From assembly GCA_037074765.1 (NCBI GenBank), contig JBAMDO010000578.1:124001-188000 (forward strand): 64,000 bases of DNA, read 5' to 3'. Origin of the DNA: Mansonella perstans. Its lineage: Eukaryota > Nematoda > Chromadorea > Rhabditida > Onchocercidae. Below are positions 51,101-63,734 of this stretch, one piece after another (within the stretch, counting starts at the first letter, position 1; every line of letters starts with the position of its first letter). Made by a program: the position numbers and the translations under genes. Under the pieces are notes generated by a model. The model saw only the letters and a list, made by a program, of their open reading frames with translations. It did not search any database and was not told where the DNA came from.

Positions 51101-54100
51101 AAGTTGCTAATTAATATTTATATATAGTTAAAGTGTAATAATTCAGGTAAAGGTGGCTTTAGTCTCAATGCATTTTGCTCCGAACGGTTGAAAGAAATAG
51201 CCGAAAAAGCAGGTACGGTTGTGCAATAAAAAATTTTTTTCAGAAATCAGTTTGAACAAGTTCAGTTTTTCGATGACTTTTTCTTTAACCGAGTATGATA
51301 TTCATTATTGTGAGTCAGAAAAAAAGAAAAAAAAAAACAATAAAGTGTTCGGGAGCGTACTGCGTGGTGTAGTAATTTTATACTTTTTTAACCAAATCTA
51401 ATCAATTTTTGTGTGGGATATGAGATAGTATGAAAATATGCAGTGCATAACAGTAGGTTTCTGAAAATGTAGAAAAGTGTCTTTATTTCCAGGAGAACCG
51501 TTGACAGACTTGCGTCATGCAGTAAGTCCAACCACGATATCTTCTAGAACTAACGAACATCTAAAAGCTACTAATATTAAGAGGTATCGAAAATCCTTAT
51601 TTTCAATTCATATTTGTTGAGCAGTGATAGTGATATGTTAAGCATAATGCAGTTGGATGCGAAACATCTTATTATTGACAACTAATAATTAATTTCGGTC
51701 AACTTTCCAGAACACAGCATTCAGAAAATACCGATGAAGAGCATTCAAGTAATGGTATTGCATCAACGGCTTCTTCAAGTACATCATTTCTTCCTGGTTC
51801 AGCTGTCAGTAATGTTTCCAATTCACTTACCGCTGCTACATTGGCTGCAGTTGCTTTACAACAACAACAACAACAGCAGCAGCAGCAACAACAACAACAG
51901 CAACAACAGCAGCAGCATTCATCTTTGGAGGTTGAACTTCTGTGGAACTTTAAACCGATATTTGTTTACAAAGAATAGACAGATAATTCTGTCAAAAAAA
52001 AAAAAAAAAAAATAGCAGAAGTGTAAAAATAGTTTTTTTTTGATACGGAATGAAGAAAGGGGAATACTTTTTTTTGAAAGCGATACGAAAAAACAAAGCA
52101 TTTTTTTCTTTCTTTTAACTTCAAATATCGTTAATTTGCAGAATTTATGGATGCAACCGAATATACCTAACATGCTAGCCTTGATGCAGGAATATTATGC
52201 ACAGTTCTCTTTGAATAATGCTGCTTCTTATTTGCTTGGTGCCGGAAGTCCATCAGTTACCCCTACGAATAACAGTGGAAGTGCTTTTAATGCAATTACT
52301 AAAATCACAAGGTTGTTTCTTTATCGAAATCTATGAATTGGAAAAATTTGTGATGTATTATTACATGATGCAGTTCTTACCAGTAGTGATTAGTCTCCAT
52401 TTCTTTAGTATTAGTTATCTTTGAGTGAAAATTTTCAATGGAAAAAGAATATCTCTCGCTACGAAACATCAACATCTAATTTTCGATTTCTTGTCTTACA
52501 GTAGTCCTGAAGAACCATCACCCGTGGCATCAAACTCAGCAACGCAGCCACTTGGATTAGCTGGTTTTGGTAGGTCTGATACTGCAGCGCAGGATCAGCT
52601 ATCCAGTCCAGGTGTGAAGCAAGGACCTTGGAATGGTTTGGGGACATTCGGAGGCAAAAGACAGAGGTCATGCAATAATGGTTCTGAAACGATGTCACCA
52701 GCAACACCATCTGGAGCTCCGTTGCACAGTAAACTGTCGAGGCTGGATGATGAGAGGTTTGTATAAGCTTTTTTTGCACTTACAATTTAGAGATATATCG
52801 AAAACAAAATCTCGTTCTCTTGCAAACTCGGGCAAGAACGATAGAAGAAAAAAAGCAGTTTGTAATCAGAGAATTAACCTGTCGAAAAATCTTTCAATTT
52901 TTGTATAAAATTGCCGAAGCTATTTTGCGAGAAATGCAACAGTGAAGGAAATATATTTTCTCGCTTTATTTTTTGTTCGATTCATTCTCCTTATCTCTTT
53001 AATTTTTTTTATATTTTCATTCTAGCAATGAAGATACAAAATCTACTCTTCTAAATGTTGTGGATGGCGATGATCTAGCATTCGCTGAACCAGCAGCACG
53101 TCGTGATACAAATGCTAAAAAAGATCGCTGCACATTCTGTTGCAAAGTTAGCGATTTTCGGAATTATTTTGAAAAATTGAATAAGTTTCAAAATTGTAGT
53201 TGGAAGAGGAATTGCTTTCAATTCAAAAATTGAAATTTAGCTTTATCAAGCTCTATCTTGTTTTAAATTTCTATCATCTGCTCAGTAGCATTTATGACTA
53301 CGAGATATTTTTTAAAGCTCACCCTCAAGTTATCATGGAAAAGTATGAGATTGATATAAGATTGATACGTATTTTATTTTACTCTTTTTCTTCAAAATTA
53401 GTCGAATTGGTCCGAAGAATTTTTTATCTTATTTTAGATTTTGAAACTTGATTCAGTAGTTTTTTTGTGTTTCAAGGTTTTTACGAATCGTTCTAATCTG
53501 ATTGTCCATTTACGAAGTCATACTGGAGAAAAACCTTATAAATGTCGGTTGTGTTCGTATGCTTGCGCACAAAGTAGCAAGTTGACTCGGCATATGCGAA
53601 CTCATGGCCAGCAAGGAAAGGTTGTAATCAGTTTCTAATTTCGATACCAAGTTGAGAATAATCCGTGTCGGGATTTGTTTACTACTGTTGAACTGTTTGA
53701 AAATTGTGTTATCTCTCACCATGACAATATTGATTTTTTTTCAAACAGTAAACTTACTAAGAGCTTCCTTTGCTCCATGAACTCCATTGGATGATTTGAA
53801 ATTTTTTATAAGGAAGATTTTAGTTGCTTTTACGCCTTTTTATCAGTACTTAAAATATGTTTTTTCTGCAGGAAACTTACCACTGCAACATTTGTCAAAT
53901 GCCATTTTCGGTACACTCAACACTAGAAAAACATATGCGAAAATGTGTCGTTGCAAATAATCAGAACCGTGAGAATAACCAACAATTTTCTCCGTGCGAA
54001 GCAGCAAGCAGTTTGTTTCATTCATTTTATTACAGCAAGAGTTATTTCTTATTGCATTTTTCGCTCCATTCCAATGACTGTGGGTCCTTTACTACGGATC

Positions 54101-55169
54101 CATTTGTTGAAGGATTTAATATTGTTAGCTCAGTTTCTCTGATTATCTAAAATTAAGTCGTATTTCGGTAACACTTAGATAACCTCACTAATGAATGACT
54201 TCATTGTCCATGTCGATGTTCATTTTATCAGGAACAAAAATTGCAGCAATAGACAGTCCAAACAAGGTGGCCACTGCAGCAGCATCAACACTTGCTAATC
54301 CAACATCACTCCTTGCATTTTCCAGTGTGTCCTTAAATGGTTCACAATTGCCGACGAATGTCACTCAGAGTAATAAAATCGTCCTCAACTGGTTACAGGT
54401 CTAATTACATATTGATTAGAAATCAGAAAGAAAATTTCTTGGCCTTTATAGGACCTTTACCTCCTTAGCCTTCTGTATCTTATTTTGTATAAAGTTTTAT
54501 GCTAGGATGATCATGGAGTTATTTTCCACAGAAATAATAATAGAGAATGCATAGTTATAAAAAAAAGATAAAATAAAATAAACAATAATTATTGTTTACT
54601 TTAATTCTTTTCTTTTTCCTATCTCTAATATTTTTAGGCAATGAACGTGAGTCGAAATCCAACTCCATCTCCAATGCCAACAACTGGTGCTAACATTGGC
54701 TCTGGAAATGGACATCGTATTAATAGTAATGGTATGGTGCTTCCTGCTGGGAAAGAAGATAGCAGAGGCACAAGTGGTGATGTTAGAGCGGGTGAGGGCA
54801 AGGAAATGATAGTTGAAGAATGTGAATCATTTCCTGATATGCAAAAAACTCTCCTAAAACAGGTGCTGGGGGTTATCTTTTTCTTTACATAAAATACAAA
54901 TAGCATTGGACTGTGCGCAATATGTAAAAACATTATTGCTTTTTTGGAAATTTTTCAAGTAAATTATGGAAGAAATGATTTTTAATGATTTAAAGAAAGC
55001 TAAATTATCTTTGATATTTTCGAAAATTAAAAGTAATTTTATTTTAACTTTATTTTTTTAGAAATGTTTTGTGATCCATTATTTATACTGATTATGATTT
55101 TTAAAAATATTGGATATTTTTCATTTTTTTTTTTTTTTTTTTCAGGAGACTGCCTCATTATCGTCATGA
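45120..55169 (+). CDS. bcl-11: BCL11-family zinc-finger transcription factor
   Basis: Exons: 45120-45259, 45731-46050, 46278-46516, 46748-46879, 47060-47198, 50583-50713, 50832-51009, 51147-51212, 51493-51583, 51711-51930, 52142-52311, 52502-52756, 53026-53146, 53477-53620, 53872-53968, 54232-54398, 54638-54862, 55146-55169 (TGA). Phases agree throughout; about 952 residues. An N-terminal C2HC finger (C214, C217, H232, C237) has exactly the spacing of the vertebrate BCL11A first finger. A second finger (C340, C343, H356, H361) is followed by HGLRI as in BCL11[15 protein letters not shown] matches the short conserved block before the BCL11 mid-protein fingers. Q529-Q547 is a polyglutamine tract. 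The C-terminal triple finger is residues 729-807 ([45 protein letters not shown]), closely matching BCL11 fingers 4-6, the DNA-binding unit in the vertebrate protein. A nuclear transcriptional repressor role is expected from the family. The start at 45,120 is chosen as the first ATG after a strong acceptor; the frame stays open upstream. Confidence 0.95.
47199..50582 (+). other. Large intron 5 of bcl-11
   Basis: The 3.4-kb intron is by far the largest of the gene; the others are about 120-470 bp. It contains poly-A at 48,480-48,505 and poly-T near 48,820-48,844. I see no exon in it that keeps phase. An intragenic enhancer or alternative promoter would fit here, but nothing in the sequence proves it. 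Confidence 0.6.
51844..51916 (+). repeat. CAA/CAG repeat coding polyglutamine in bcl-11
   Basis: Nineteen Gln codons in a row near the end of exon 10 (51,711-51,930), mixing CAA and CAG, preceded by an Ala/Leu stretch. Interrupted codon use slows slippage, so the tract may be maintained for function. Confidence 0.9.
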
Positions 55170-58100
55170 TATCACTTATTGTTTTGCACTCATGAAGAAA
55201 CAATCAGTTTAAATGATAATCTCTCGTCGGCTTTTTCTCTGGAGAATAAGATAATGAATGAATGACCCTTTTCATTTGCTAACTATCTTGCAAAACTTTT
55301 TCACTCACTGTACTTTCAGTGCTGCCTCTTCATCCTTAGTACAATTTATACAATTTATTTGTATATATATATACATATATATATATACATATACATAAGT
55401 AAAAGAATATGTATTTTTAACCTTTGCTGCGAATGAGCTGTAGGTAAATTCAGTTATTTAAAATGCATAGTTATTGTTATCATTGCAATAATATATGGTA
55501 TTCAACTATTTGTTTATATATAATTGATAGTATTCATACATAGCTTTGCTTTATAGTTGAAATGAATTAATTTCTTCATTTATCTTTTACTATCAATATT
55601 AGCTTATTCGCAGTTTGAATCCTTTTTTTTTTTAGATATGATATATGGCCTTATATTGATTACACACAGTCAATTTATATGTAGATTTTTTTCAATCCAT
55701 TTCATTTTTTGTATTTTTTTTTTTTCTCATATTTGACTGGTAAAAATTTGTCCGGTTAGTTTTTTGTTTCAAGAGAGAATTTTTCGGTTATTTTGTTTCC
55801 ATCATTTTGCGTATCATTTAAATATGGTATATATTCCCGGTGTTTCATATTCATCATACATATAATTTTCTATGTTTTTCTCTTTTTTTTTGCTCTTTAA
55901 AGCCATTTAATTGAAATCTTAATTCTGTTATAATCTTCTCTTGCAAAGAATTATTTTACACATTCTGTGCTATTTACCGGAGATTATTTGAAAAAAAAAA
56001 ACTTCCGTTTTCCAAAATTTGAATTAGGTGGATTTTTTTTTTAAGATTTCCTTATCCGTCTTTTTTTTGTTTATCTGCAAGAAAATACTTCCTTAAAGTG
56101 ATATATTTTTGCTGCCTCATGTATAGTAGAGCTGTGTGTTTTTTTGCTTATTTTGGTGAACCGGTGGAAAAATTTTAATTCTTTCTGTTCTTTTCTGTTT
56201 ATTCATATGGAAAATGTGTTGCTTAAGTTGGATGCAGATTTTTTGTCTCAGGGAAAATTTGTAGTATACTTTTAAATTTTTTGTCACTTTTTGGATTCGA
56301 CGAGTTTTTTTGGCAGTACAAAATAAATTGCCTATTTAGAAAATCTCCTGAAAACCGATGGACTTTTAACGCAAGGTTAAACCATATTCCGGACAATTCT
56401 GACGGTTTTCTAGTTGGATATGAGTTTGGAAATTTGGCTTTATCATCTGTATTGGGCATTTGATAATCTGTAGCTGAGCTCAAGGAAGATTTTATTTTAA
56501 GCTCTTTTTTTTTACATGGTTTTTATAAGTGCACCGTTTGATAAAATCGTCGGAATTGAGAAACCAAAGCTCTGGATTCCAACCAGGATTATCTTAAAAC
56601 TTTTTAGAAAGATTCCTTTTTATTATTTGATTAGATTCGCTAGTTTTTTCTTTTCTTTGTATATTTCAGCCTTATAGCATCTTTATCTACTTGTCAGCAA
56701 TCCTGCACACTTCCCAGAGCCAATATTTTATCTGAAATTAAATGAGCAAGAGGTCTTTCACATATGTGGCAAGGATTTAAATGAATTTTTGATATTTGAT
56801 TTTCATTTAGCTTTATTACCAAATCCTACTTCCATAACAAAAATTGTCAAATTACTGTTAGCAATTCGGAAGTTAGAAGTAAACGAAAATTTCTGGTTTA
56901 GTGCGATTTGGAAATCTGTTGATAAATCTTCTTCTTTTTCTATTTGTTTTTTTTTTTTATTTTTTTCCAGTGTGTTTGATTTTGTGGTCTTGAAAAAAAA
57001 TCAGGCAGCCTTTTTTCGATTTCAGAATATTTTCATTTGTTTTGTGTTTAGCATTATGAATTAGCATTCTGTCTCTCTCTCTCCCTCTCTCTCTCTTTGT
57101 GAGTGTTTGTTACTGTGTATGTACTATAAAACTTATAATAATTGTTTGAAATGATTATGTGTTTCAAAAATCCCGGTGATGTGTACAGCATTCTCAATGA
57201 TATTCTTGTTTGTCGGTTTAGCATACTTCAAAATGACAGAAGTGTGACATTTTTAAATCTTTGAAATAACTTGTTGCTGAGGATCTTTGAATCATCATTT
57301 TTAAATAAGAAATGTTCAGCGTGTATCTTTTGACGCATTTCTACCTTATTTTTTTTTTGTTAACAGGAATATATTTGGCTGTATTTACTACTCAAAGCAT
57401 TTGAGCAGTGTATTTTTTTTTACAGTTCTTTCCAGATTTTCCAGATCATAATTAAATTTCCCAAATATTACATCTGGGAGGGAAGAAAGAAATTGCTAAG
57501 TTGTAAAGCTGGGAATCTGATTTAGATTTAATTACAGCAGCTGATTTTTCGAATGAAATTTTGAAAAAGTTTTTTTGCTGAATTTTTTTGACTTCATGAA
57601 TGAAGTAAAGATTGATTGGTTGCGCAAGGCAAATATGGTCCAAATGTTAATTGCAATAAATAAACAGACTTTATAGGAAATCAGTAACCAGATATCCGTT
57701 GGATTCTTGTTGAATGGTACAGAAAAATTTTCTTATTTCCAATAAAGATATGACATGCGAAGTCATAATGATTCCATTTTTTTTGTCACTAGTCATGTTG
57801 GATTCATAGAGTTTATAGTTTCACTAACATTTCCAATGGTTCCACTGGCCAGAATTGCTTATCCTATTTGAAAAACTCATAATTTCAATAGCAGAGATGA
57901 TGTAATTACTTCTTTGTATTACGATAAAATTGTTAATAAGTCAGCTTTAGTAATCAGCTTTCATGCTAATAGTCGGATAGTTTTTTTTTTCGATGGTATA
58001 CATTTAAGATATATGCGTATCGTATAATTTATCTGTGATTTACTCGTGAAAGAATTTATGATATGAAAATTTGTGCATTTTAACTTTACTCTTGCATTTT

Positions 58101-59196
58101 AACTGAACAGGGGTAATTGTATTCTGTAAGAACGGAAAAATGGAGAAAATACGGAATGCTGTGGCAAATTTCATGCAAATTTTACTTTTTTTTAAGAAGA
58201 TTGACTCTATGTATTATGATACGAATGAAAGGAATGTGATAAAGATTTGCTGACAAGGATAAGAGATTTCTTTGTCTTTAAATTATAAATACAGCTTTTC
58301 TATTTTTTATAGAAAATACAGCTATTTTCGTTTGAATAGTTGAATTGGAACTTAAGATGAGCGTTGTTGAACATGGTAAAAACTTGAGACCGGATATGCT
58401 TTCATTCAACGGATTTGATTTACAATAAATATTACAGACAAGATTAATTCACGCACAAAGAATTCACAATAATTACAATGTTCTCATAATTGAGTTTAAA
58501 ATTTTCAGACAATTTGAAAAGTGAAAAAATAACTGATCAGTTTAGGTGTGGAAAGAAGACATTTGTCATTTGCATGATAAGTCCATTTTCTAAACAACTG
58601 TCATGTTAAAAATGTGTAATAAAATTACTTGATTGCTGACAACATATAATAAATCCGCTTAATTTTCGACAAGAAGTTTCAAGAAACTTAGGAGAACTTT
58701 TTATGACTGAATTCAACAGGTGTTTGTCTTCATATCTTCATTTCCCTAAGAAACAGTCCAAAACAATGCAGAGTTCTTGTTTGGGTGATGATACTGCTTG
58801 GAATTAAGGATAGACGAAGTTATATTGTTTCAGTCGAATTAATTATTTAATGAATTAAATGTAATAAAGTTTACTTATGTTAATACATGCAACAAACGGA
58901 CTACTTGTTTGCAGTGATAACTGATAATGTGATATCCCAATTCTAATGTCCCGTGGTACAGCAATGTTTTCATATCACTCCAATCAAAATAGTCTTTTTA
59001 TGTGTGAATCACTTTGCCAGAATTTTTGTGTGCTGTGGTTGGTGGGTGTTTACGGTTTTCTGGTGAGGAATTTTCTCTCGGGTTTTGTGATATTTAATTC
59101 GTCGTTAAGAAATTCACGCATGTATAATAAATTATCACTTCTATTAAATAAAATTTAATAATTTTATTTGTGTTTTTAAGAGACAATCACGGAAAA
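55170..59196. other. T-rich gap between bcl-11 and skp-1; possible long bcl-11 3' UTR
   Basis: No coding exon is supported. The first 2.5 kb is strongly T-rich on the plus strand with a TA repeat at 55,360-55,398 and a CT repeat at 57,069-57,098. Clean AATAAA hexamers appear near 57,655 (overlapping AATAAATAAA). A long 3' UTR ending there is possible. The rest would be the skp-1 promoter. The 4-kb gap argues against a shared operon. Confidence 0.4.
59173..59180 (+). promoter_or_regulatory. Possible spliced-leader acceptor of skp-1
   Basis: TTTTTAAG 16 bases before the skp-1 ATG at 59,197. The position fits nematode trans-splicing, though the consensus is TTTTCAG, and the leader itself is not in the window. 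Confidence 0.35.
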
Positions 59197-62100
59197 ATGT
59201 CAGTAAAACTTGCTGAGTATGTTTTTTTTCATCTGTTTTCACTTTTAAATATTTTTGGGACAACGTTTTGGTATCTCCCGGAAATTGAGTATGACTGCGG
59301 AAACTGTGAATATGCACTACCTAGAATGAAGTATTAAAATTCAGAACAAAATTAATGTCCTTTTGCTACAATTTCAATGGGGAAATTAGTTAGTCACAGT
59401 CTTTTTATTGAGTGATTATTGTATCTGTGTGGGGCTGAGAAATCAGTATAGAAATTCTTATCAATTTAGATTTTACTAACTCTATTTTTCATTACTTTTG
59501 TAACATAAAGTCATGATCATGAATGATTGTGAAAATTACAGAATACTTCCGCCTCCATCTTCCACGTCAGATGAATGGTCGTCTGTTCGTCGCGATCCCT
59601 GGTTTCAAGGACGAGAAGTAAGTTCTGTTTTGCAGTATTCTCACTGTCTTATTTGTTATGCAATATAATTCTCGTATGCGAACCATATGAGCCAAAAGAA
59701 ATAGCAGAATTTTGCAAATATTCTTTAAGCATTGCATTGAACAAAAGTAGTTTCTGTTTCAGGATAGTTTAAAAGGCGATAATATTGGAGCTGTAGTACT
59801 GAAAGAGCCACCGCCATATGGCAAAAGAAATGGCTGGATACCGAGGAACATAGAGGCAACAAACTTTCCTTTATTTTAGTTAATTGTAGTCTCGTTATTT
59901 CAACAAGGTTCTTTCAACTGCTTCGTGTAGTAAGCAGGGTTTTTTGCAGGATTTCGGTGATGGTGGAGCATTTCCCGAGATACCAGTAGCTCAGTTCCCT
60001 TTAGGTAGCTTTATTTGTTCTGTTGTTTTGATAATGATTATTTTTAATAATTTAAAACACAATTATTTAGTCTCTGTACTTTTTTCTCTTAAAATGGATC
60101 ATGTGGATTGATGCAGAACTTATTTTTTCGAGATCCTCCTTTTGTAGGATTGTTGCTTTTTTTACATAATTGTTTCGTGAATTAGTGTAGGTCTGTTCAG
60201 GTATGGGGATCGATTTGCGGAAAAAGAACAGCAGTGATAAAACAATTGCGCTTCAGTGTGACGCGGAGGGAAAGCTGAGGCATGATGCAGTTGCTTGGGT
60301 TGGACATTCGAAGGATAAAGTAAGTGTAAACTTTTCTGTGAGACTCGTTATACAATCGATTATATTGCTATTGATTAACAAGTTCTACATTAGCTGTTTG
60401 CAGGAACAAACTTTTACAAAAGACCCTTTCCTAGTTTTCCAATATAATTAGAGTGGAAAAGTACAAAAAGTTGAGGCATAAAAATAGCTTATTTGTTTTT
60501 GTTCTATCTGATATGCCTTTATCAGCATGTTTTCATGAATAACAATTGCAGTTAATCTATACGAGACTGGCTGATATGAAACCAAAGATGCTAGAAGAAG
60601 AAGATGAATCATTCCAAAAGCCAGATGAAGAAACAATTGCAGAGCAAACTGAAGCCACTCGTTTGGCATTGGAAAAGATTACTTCGACGAAGGTATGTCT
60701 TATACATTTGTTCATGAATAGAAAAACAAGGTTTAGATATATGTCCATATAGTGCAATGAAATCTCTCAACCATCTAATATTTTCTGCAGGTTGCAAGTG
60801 CTTTACCTGTTCGTCACGCACAAAAACCAAATCCAGTGCAGTACATACGCTATACACCAAGTCAGCAAGGAAGTGGACATAACAGTGGGGCTCAGCAACG
60901 GATTATTCGTATGGTTGAATTACAGCAAGATCCAATGGAACCTCCGAAATTTAAGTACGTTGTTTTTTCTTTGCATTTTCATGTTCAAATTTAAAATTCT
61001 GTGTTATATTTAAAGCTGTTTTTCTTCGTTTCTTTGGACTATTGGGACATATAAATAAGTGATATCGTAGGAACTTTGACGTGATTTTGAAATATAGGAT
61101 GTAATAAGTGATAATTCACCGCTGTTGCCGTTCAATGATATATTATGTTTACTTTGCTTCAGGATCAATCAAAAAATACCACGCGCCCCTCCATCTCCTC
61201 CAGCCCCTGTCATGCATTCACCACCTCGCAAGGTTCCGTTTCTATTTCTGCATTTTAGTTCTATATTGCTCGAATGTTCAAAATAGTTTCACTTTTTAAT
61301 TTAATCCTAGTGATACAAAGTACTTGTAAAATTTTTCAGACAACCGTAAAAGAACAAGCTGATTGGAAAATTCCACCATGCATATCGAATTGGAAAAATC
61401 CAAAAGGTAGTTTTTGATAATTCTCTCAAGAATAAATCAAGATATGGTTGTTGTTTTCTGTATCAACAAACAATTTATGATTTTCAAGTCAGCTAACTCT
61501 GATTTAAGAAAAAATAGAAACAAGTCAGTGTATTATTTTGTTGTTTTGGAGTTTTGCGTTTATGTCATTTTGTCATATCGTAAATGTGTGTCATAAACCT
61601 CATATTTAATTACAAAACTATATTTTAGCTTATGATATTTTTAGGATTCACTATTGCTTTGGATAAGCGATTGGCTGCTGATGGAAGAGGCTTACAGCAG
61701 GTTTTGATATTTATAGACATTTCTTAGACTTTGTAAACAAAATGGCTGCAAATTTGGTTTCTAGTCGCCATGTAAAAGACTATATCATAGTTTTTTTTAA
61801 AGGTTCATATCAATGAAAACTTTGCTAAGTTAGCGGAATCATTATATTTGGCTGACCGTACAGCTCGTGAAGCTGTCGAAACGCGTGCACAGATGGAACG
61901 TCGTGTTGCCCAGAACAAGAAAGCTGAGCAGGAAGAAAAAATGAGAGCTATGGCTGCGAAAGCCAGGTTTATTTCACTTTGAAAAATATAATTATTAATA
62001 GGAAATTGGTACTAGAAATTGATTTTTAGAATTCACATTTTTCTAAAAATACGGAAGGAGTGAACTTTGCGATTGTATTGTTCCTGTATGAATATATTGC

Positions 62101-63734
62101 CTGATTTCTGAAATAGTTCGATTAACGTCATGTTTGAGGTCTGACATGTGCACATTAATGGTCAGTTTCATATTACTGTTATAGGCAAGAACGTGCTATG
62201 TTGAAGAAGACACATGAGGATGATTCAATAAATCAAGAAGCTCGTGAACGTGATCAAATCAGGTAGATAAATGCTTTTATAAAGAAAAAATCCCTGTTTT
62301 TTTTTTTTTATTTTTTCCTCCGATATTTAAGAATCAGTGGAAATTATAGTTCAGCAATCATTTTGAGCATGTCTTCTTATCATCATGTCTTCGCAGGAAA
62401 ACAAAATTAACAAATTTCTTGTTGCCCAAAAAGTAAGGCTACCATGTTTTAGTCTGACAGAAGCCAGTTAGGGATAAAATTATCCGTGAGTTTGTGAGGA
62501 GAACTATTTTTTTGAGGGAAAATGTTTGTCTTAGAATAGAAAGTAGCATGAAAATAGCAGAGACCGAGTTGCTTAATTCTCGGGATTTTTTATAGGCGTG
62601 ATCGCTTAGATGAACATCGCCGTGAAAGAAATATTGCACGAAACAATCCAGATAAGTTGGACAGGTTTAAAAAAGGTCGTGAGCGGGATATCAGCGAAAA
62701 GATTGCTCTTGGTTTGCCAGATGCTCGTGCAAGACATCATGAAACGCAGTTTGATCAACGACTTTTTGATCAGTCTAAGGTTGTTTTTTTTTTTTTTTTT
62801 TTAGTTTCGTAAGTGTGGTGCGATTTTTTATTTAAAATCTTTTGATATTTCTTATTATGATATTAAAGTTTTTTGATTTTTCTGATTATAGCTGCTTTTT
62901 TTCAGGGATTGGATAGTGGTGGTATCGATGATGAAACTTACAGCGCATACGACAAGCCTTGGCGTGCCCAGGACAATATTCAGCAACACATTTATCGACC
63001 AAGTAAGTTGGCGAATTTGATCCATTCATGTTCTTTATTTAAATGGCAAAAGCTTAAGGAGTTTGGGAATATAAAAAGTGTTCGAGATTTTTGGAATGTT
63101 TGCAGGCAAAAATCTTGATAAAGATCTTTACGGTGATGATTTGGATCGTATAATTAGTACCAACCGATTTGTTCCTGATAAGGGATTTAGCGGTACCGAA
63201 CCTGGGGCAACACGCAATGCAGGACCTGTTGAGGTTTGTATTATCCATTAATAGCTTCTTGTTTTTTCTCAATGTCGTTGTCTTATTTCTTTTTTAATTT
63301 TTTTTTTTCAATTTTTAAGTTGCGTATAAATTTCTTTTTACTGAATTTAATCGACATTCTCAAAGACATTGTCCTTTCCTTCTAATTTCTTTTTCTCAAA
63401 ACACGAATCCGTTTTTTTACTTCCATTATAAGCCTGCAAAAAAAAAATTAAGAGCTGATATTTTCATTCCGAGCAAAATTTAGGTAGTTTTTAGTTTCAG
63501 TAAAGGATAAAAAATCCTGTCACGTTATTTTTCCGCTATTATTATTTAATTATCCCAAAATACTAGATTTTCTTTACTCTACAGTTTAATTTCCAGTTCG
63601 AAAAGGAGGAGGAGGATATATTCGGTCTCGGCCAGTTGCTACAGTCAGCTAAAGAATCAGGTAAAGAGTTGAAAAAGAGAGCAGCTGATAGCGGTGCTGA
63701 TGAAGGTTCGTCGTCATCTAAGAAACGCCGGTGA
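59197..63734 (+). CDS. skp-1: SNW1/SKIP splicing and transcription coregulator
   Basis: Exons: 59197-59216, 59542-59617, 59763-59855, 59950-60004, 60201-60319, 60552-60692, 60791-60954, 61163-61232, 61340-61406, 61645-61700, 61803-61966, 62185-62262, 62596-62779, 62906-63002, 63106-63233, 63597-63734 (TGA). Phases agree; 549 residues against 536 in human SNW1. Co-linear matches run end to end: DEWSSVRRDPWFQGRE, DFGDGGAFPEI, QYIRYTPSQQG, APPSPPAPVMHSP, the SNW motif at residues 262-264 inside PPCISNWKNPKG, LDKRLAADGRGLQ, then the Arg/Glu-rich coiled region, IYRPSKNLDKDLYGDDL, and a C-terminal basic KKRR. SNW1 is a core protein of the activated spliceosome and a coregulator of nuclear-receptor and Notch transcription; it acts in the nucleus. 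The intron after exon 3 begins with GC instead of GT. The last exon has two in-frame acceptors 12 bases apart (63,585 or 63,597). Confidence 0.97.
59856..59949 (+). other. GC-AG intron in skp-1
   Basis: The third intron starts GCAACA and ends TTTTTTGCAG. Joining GAG (59,853-59,855) to GAT (59,950) restores E-D-F-G-D-G-G as in human SNW1. No GT donor nearby keeps the frame: reading on reaches a TAG at 59,877-59,879. Confidence 0.9.

Noticed and set aside
56281..56483. Overlapping open frames on both strands after bcl-11
   Set aside because: No matching splice sites, no family resemblance; likely part of 3' UTR or intergenic DNA.
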